From Opisthocomus hoazin (lineage: Eukaryota; Chordata; Aves; Opisthocomiformes; Opisthocomidae): DNA of 64,000 nt. How positions within the stretch are numbered: the first letter of the stretch is position 1; every line of letters starts with the position of its first letter. Below are positions 62,154 through 64,000 of the stretch, one piece after another. The position numbers and the translations under genes are program-made. The notes under the pieces are model-generated. The model saw only the letters and a list, made by a program, of their open reading frames with translations, was not told the origin of the DNA and searched no databases. The stretch lies in assembly GCF_030867145.1 (NCBI RefSeq), contig NC_134454.1, positions 64,896,308 through 64,960,307 on the forward strand, read 5' to 3'.

Positions 62154-62955
62154 ACAGAATCACGGAGTGGTAGGGGTTGGAAGGGACCTCTGGAGATCAT
62201 GTTGTCCAACCCCCCTGCCAAAGCAGTGTCACCTAGAGCAGATTGCACAGGACCACGTCTAGGCAGGTTTTGAATATTACCTGAGAAGAAGACTCCACAA
62301 CCCCTCTGGGCAGCCTGTTCCAGTGCTCCGTCACCCTCAGAGGGAAGAAGTTCTTCCTCATGTTCAGACGGAACTTCCTGTGCTTCAGTTTGTGCCCGTT
62401 GCCCCTTGTCCTGTCACTGGGCACGACTGAACAGAGTCTGACCCCATCCTCCTGACACCCACCCTTCAGATATTTGTAAGCATTTATGAGGTCCCCTCTC
62501 AGCCTTCTCTTCTTCAGGCTAAACAAGCCCAGCTCCCTCAGCCTTTCCTCGTAGGAGAGATGCTTCACTCCCCTCATCATCCTCGTAGCCCTCTGCTGGA
62601 CTCTCTCCAGTAGCTCCTTGTCTTCCTTCAACTGGGGAGCCCAGAACTGGACACAGTACTCCAGATGAGGCCTCACTAGGGCAGAGTAGAGGGGGAGAAG
62701 AACCTCCCTTGACCTACTGGCCACACTCCTCTCGATGCACCCCAGGATGCCATTGGCCTTCTTGACAACCAGGGCACACTGCTGGCTCATGGTCAACTTG
62801 TCATCCACTGTGACACCCAGGTCCCTCTCCGCAGAGCTGCTCTCCAGCAGGTCAGCCCTGAGCCTGTACTGGTGCATGGGGTTGTTCCTCCCCAGGTGCA
62901 GGACCCTGCACTTGCCCTTGGTGAACTTCAGGTTCCTCTCCGCTCAACTCTCCAG
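62154..62955 (-). mobile_element. CR1 LINE 3' fragment, antisense in THBS4 intron 1
   Basis: The plus strand begins ACAGAATCACGGAGTGGTAG and follows the 20 kb CR1 collinearly to about 62955, inside the RT C-terminal part, where it stops. It is about 0.8 kb, 5'-truncated, and clearly the same or a very close subfamily as the 20 kb copy. It has only one terminal octamer-type unit at the 3' end. Confidence 0.93.
62233..62877 (-). pseudogene. CR1 ORF2 C-terminal remnant, 214 codons
   Basis: An open frame with [31 protein letters not shown] and [12 protein letters not shown], the CR1 region downstream of the RT catalytic motif. No catalytic residues are present. Retrotransposon remnant, not a host gene. 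Confidence 0.9.
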
Positions 62956-64000
62956 TTGCGTAGTTGTATTTTATGTATGTAGTTGTATTTTGTACTGTCA
63001 AATCCTTAAGTACTGTGTGTGGTGCCCCAGCTGAGAAGACACAGCGTTGTTTTATGAAAGATTATTACCCACAAAATGCTGTTGTATAGAGTAGTGGGTT
63101 GCATTTCAGTCTGTTGCTTGGGCAGTTGCTGGGCTGTACGTGTGCTAAACGCGATGAAATACCCAGCCTTTTGCCTCTGCTGCGTGGGTCACTGGTTTCA
63201 GTGGGAGCAGTAGTTGTCCTGCGATGCTGTAAATCTGAACTGAATGAAAGAGAAGTCCTTTGACCATGTCCATCTCAGGTACGTGTTTCTTAGTTGTTTG
63301 ACAACAGTATTACAAATGCATGCAAATCAAGGTCCTGATTCTTTTAGTGTTGTGTCCTGAAAACTCTTGGCAGAGCCATGGGATCCTTGGACCCAACACA
63401 AGTGTAGACATAAGCAATGATCTGTATTTCAATGGTTTCATGCGATGAAGGGAAAAATCTCCTCATTTTTGTTTTTTTGGGGATGACATTAGTGTCTAGG
63501 TGAATGGATCCTCCAGAATGAGCAATGGAAGCAGCATGAACCCAGGCTCGAAGACAAGGGAAGGGGTTTCCTACATGGCTGTGGTTAGGTCTGTTTGCCC
63601 ATGTGATTGCCTTCTTGAGTGCTCTTCAGTCTCCTCCTGCTTGTAGCGTATGGAAACGCTGGATCGCTAGGGTGGGCCCATCACCTTAGCCAACGACAAC
63701 AGCTTTGAGGTCGTGCTGGGTAGAAAAGACTCATCTGCAAAGGTCCACTGTTTTTTGGCCTGGGAAACTAAACTTACTGGTACAACCATGGGCTCGAATG
63801 AAGGTAAGGCGCAATGTGCTGTCATGAGCCTTTGCTGCCTGTCTAGTCTTAGGGCTCTTCTCTGTCAGCAGCACTACAGTACTGTGATGGTGTGGGAGTA
63901 AAATATGGTCCAGCTGTGATAGGCCAGTGGAGTGGCAGTGTTATACAGTGGCAAAATATGCCCTTATATATATACAAGTTGTGCGTAGTCATTTATCAGA
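62956..64000. other. Right end of window, inside THBS4 intron 1
   Basis: Non-coding. It includes a direct duplication of a GTAGTTGTATTTT unit at about 62959-62992 next to the CR1 truncation point, and a short TATA-rich run near 63964-63974. No exon identified. Confidence 0.45.

Larger units (their letters stand above)
60119..64000 (+). other. THBS4: THBS4 intron 1 (partial)
   Basis: The region follows the GTAAGG donor at 60119. I found no later THBS4 exon, such as the laminin-G-like domain start, before the window ends, so intron 1 is longer than 3.8 kb, in keeping with the large first intron in other vertebrates. It contains the end of the CpG island, an antisense CR1 fragment (62154-62955), and otherwise unremarkable non-coding sequence. 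Confidence 0.6.

Noticed and set aside
1-64000. CRISPR array, operon, or bacterial or phage system
   Set aside because: Intron-containing vertebrate genes, LINEs and LTRs dominate. No spaced direct repeats or polycistronic gene strings are present.

Overview
This is a vertebrate nuclear window, almost certainly from a bird. It holds several CR1 (chicken repeat 1) LINE fragments with typical avian 3' ends, avian-type endogenous retrovirus LTRs, long AT-rich non-coding stretches, and two GC-rich CpG-island promoters. The two recognisable protein genes are MTX3 (metaxin-3, minus strand, complete, nine coding exons from 53881 down to 44119) and the first coding exon of THBS4 (thrombospondin-4, plus strand, ATG at 60031, donor at 60119). 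The rest of THBS4 lies beyond the right edge. MTX3 and THBS4 are neighbours in the same head-to-head arrangement in human 5q14. That segment corresponds to the avian Z chromosome, so the window is probably Z-linked. This is inferred from synteny, not read directly from the sequence.

Layout. 1-42 kb is a gene-poor interval 3' of MTX3, which in other vertebrates would lie between CMYA5 and MTX3. I find no convincing coding exon in it. It carries old CR1 pieces at 0.4-1.6 kb, a well-preserved 5'-truncated CR1 with an open 617-codon reverse-transcriptase frame at 20.2-22.1 kb, two solo LTRs of one family in opposite orientation (11.4-12.1 kb and 29.9-30.6 kb), a (CAT)n microsatellite, and a CpG-rich patch near 40 kb. 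42.4-53.9 kb is the MTX3 transcription unit; intron 2 contains an antisense, frameshifted CR1. 53.5-54.2 kb is the MTX3 CpG-island promoter, with a YY1-type motif overlapping the start codon. 54.2-59.5 kb is the spacer between the two genes and holds two further LTR-like elements pointing away from each other. 59.6-60.5 kb is the THBS4 CpG-island promoter and exon 1. 60.1-64 kb is THBS4 intron 1, with another antisense CR1 fragment.

The two genes are not known to act in one pathway. MTX3 is a homologue of the mitochondrial outer-membrane import and assembly proteins, and THBS4 is a secreted matrix glycoprotein. Their pairing mirrors the MTX1-THBS3 pair and looks like an ancient duplicated gene block. 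I found no sign of a novel multi-gene system. The notable points are the paired gene architecture, the promoter motif, and how transposable elements sit around these genes.
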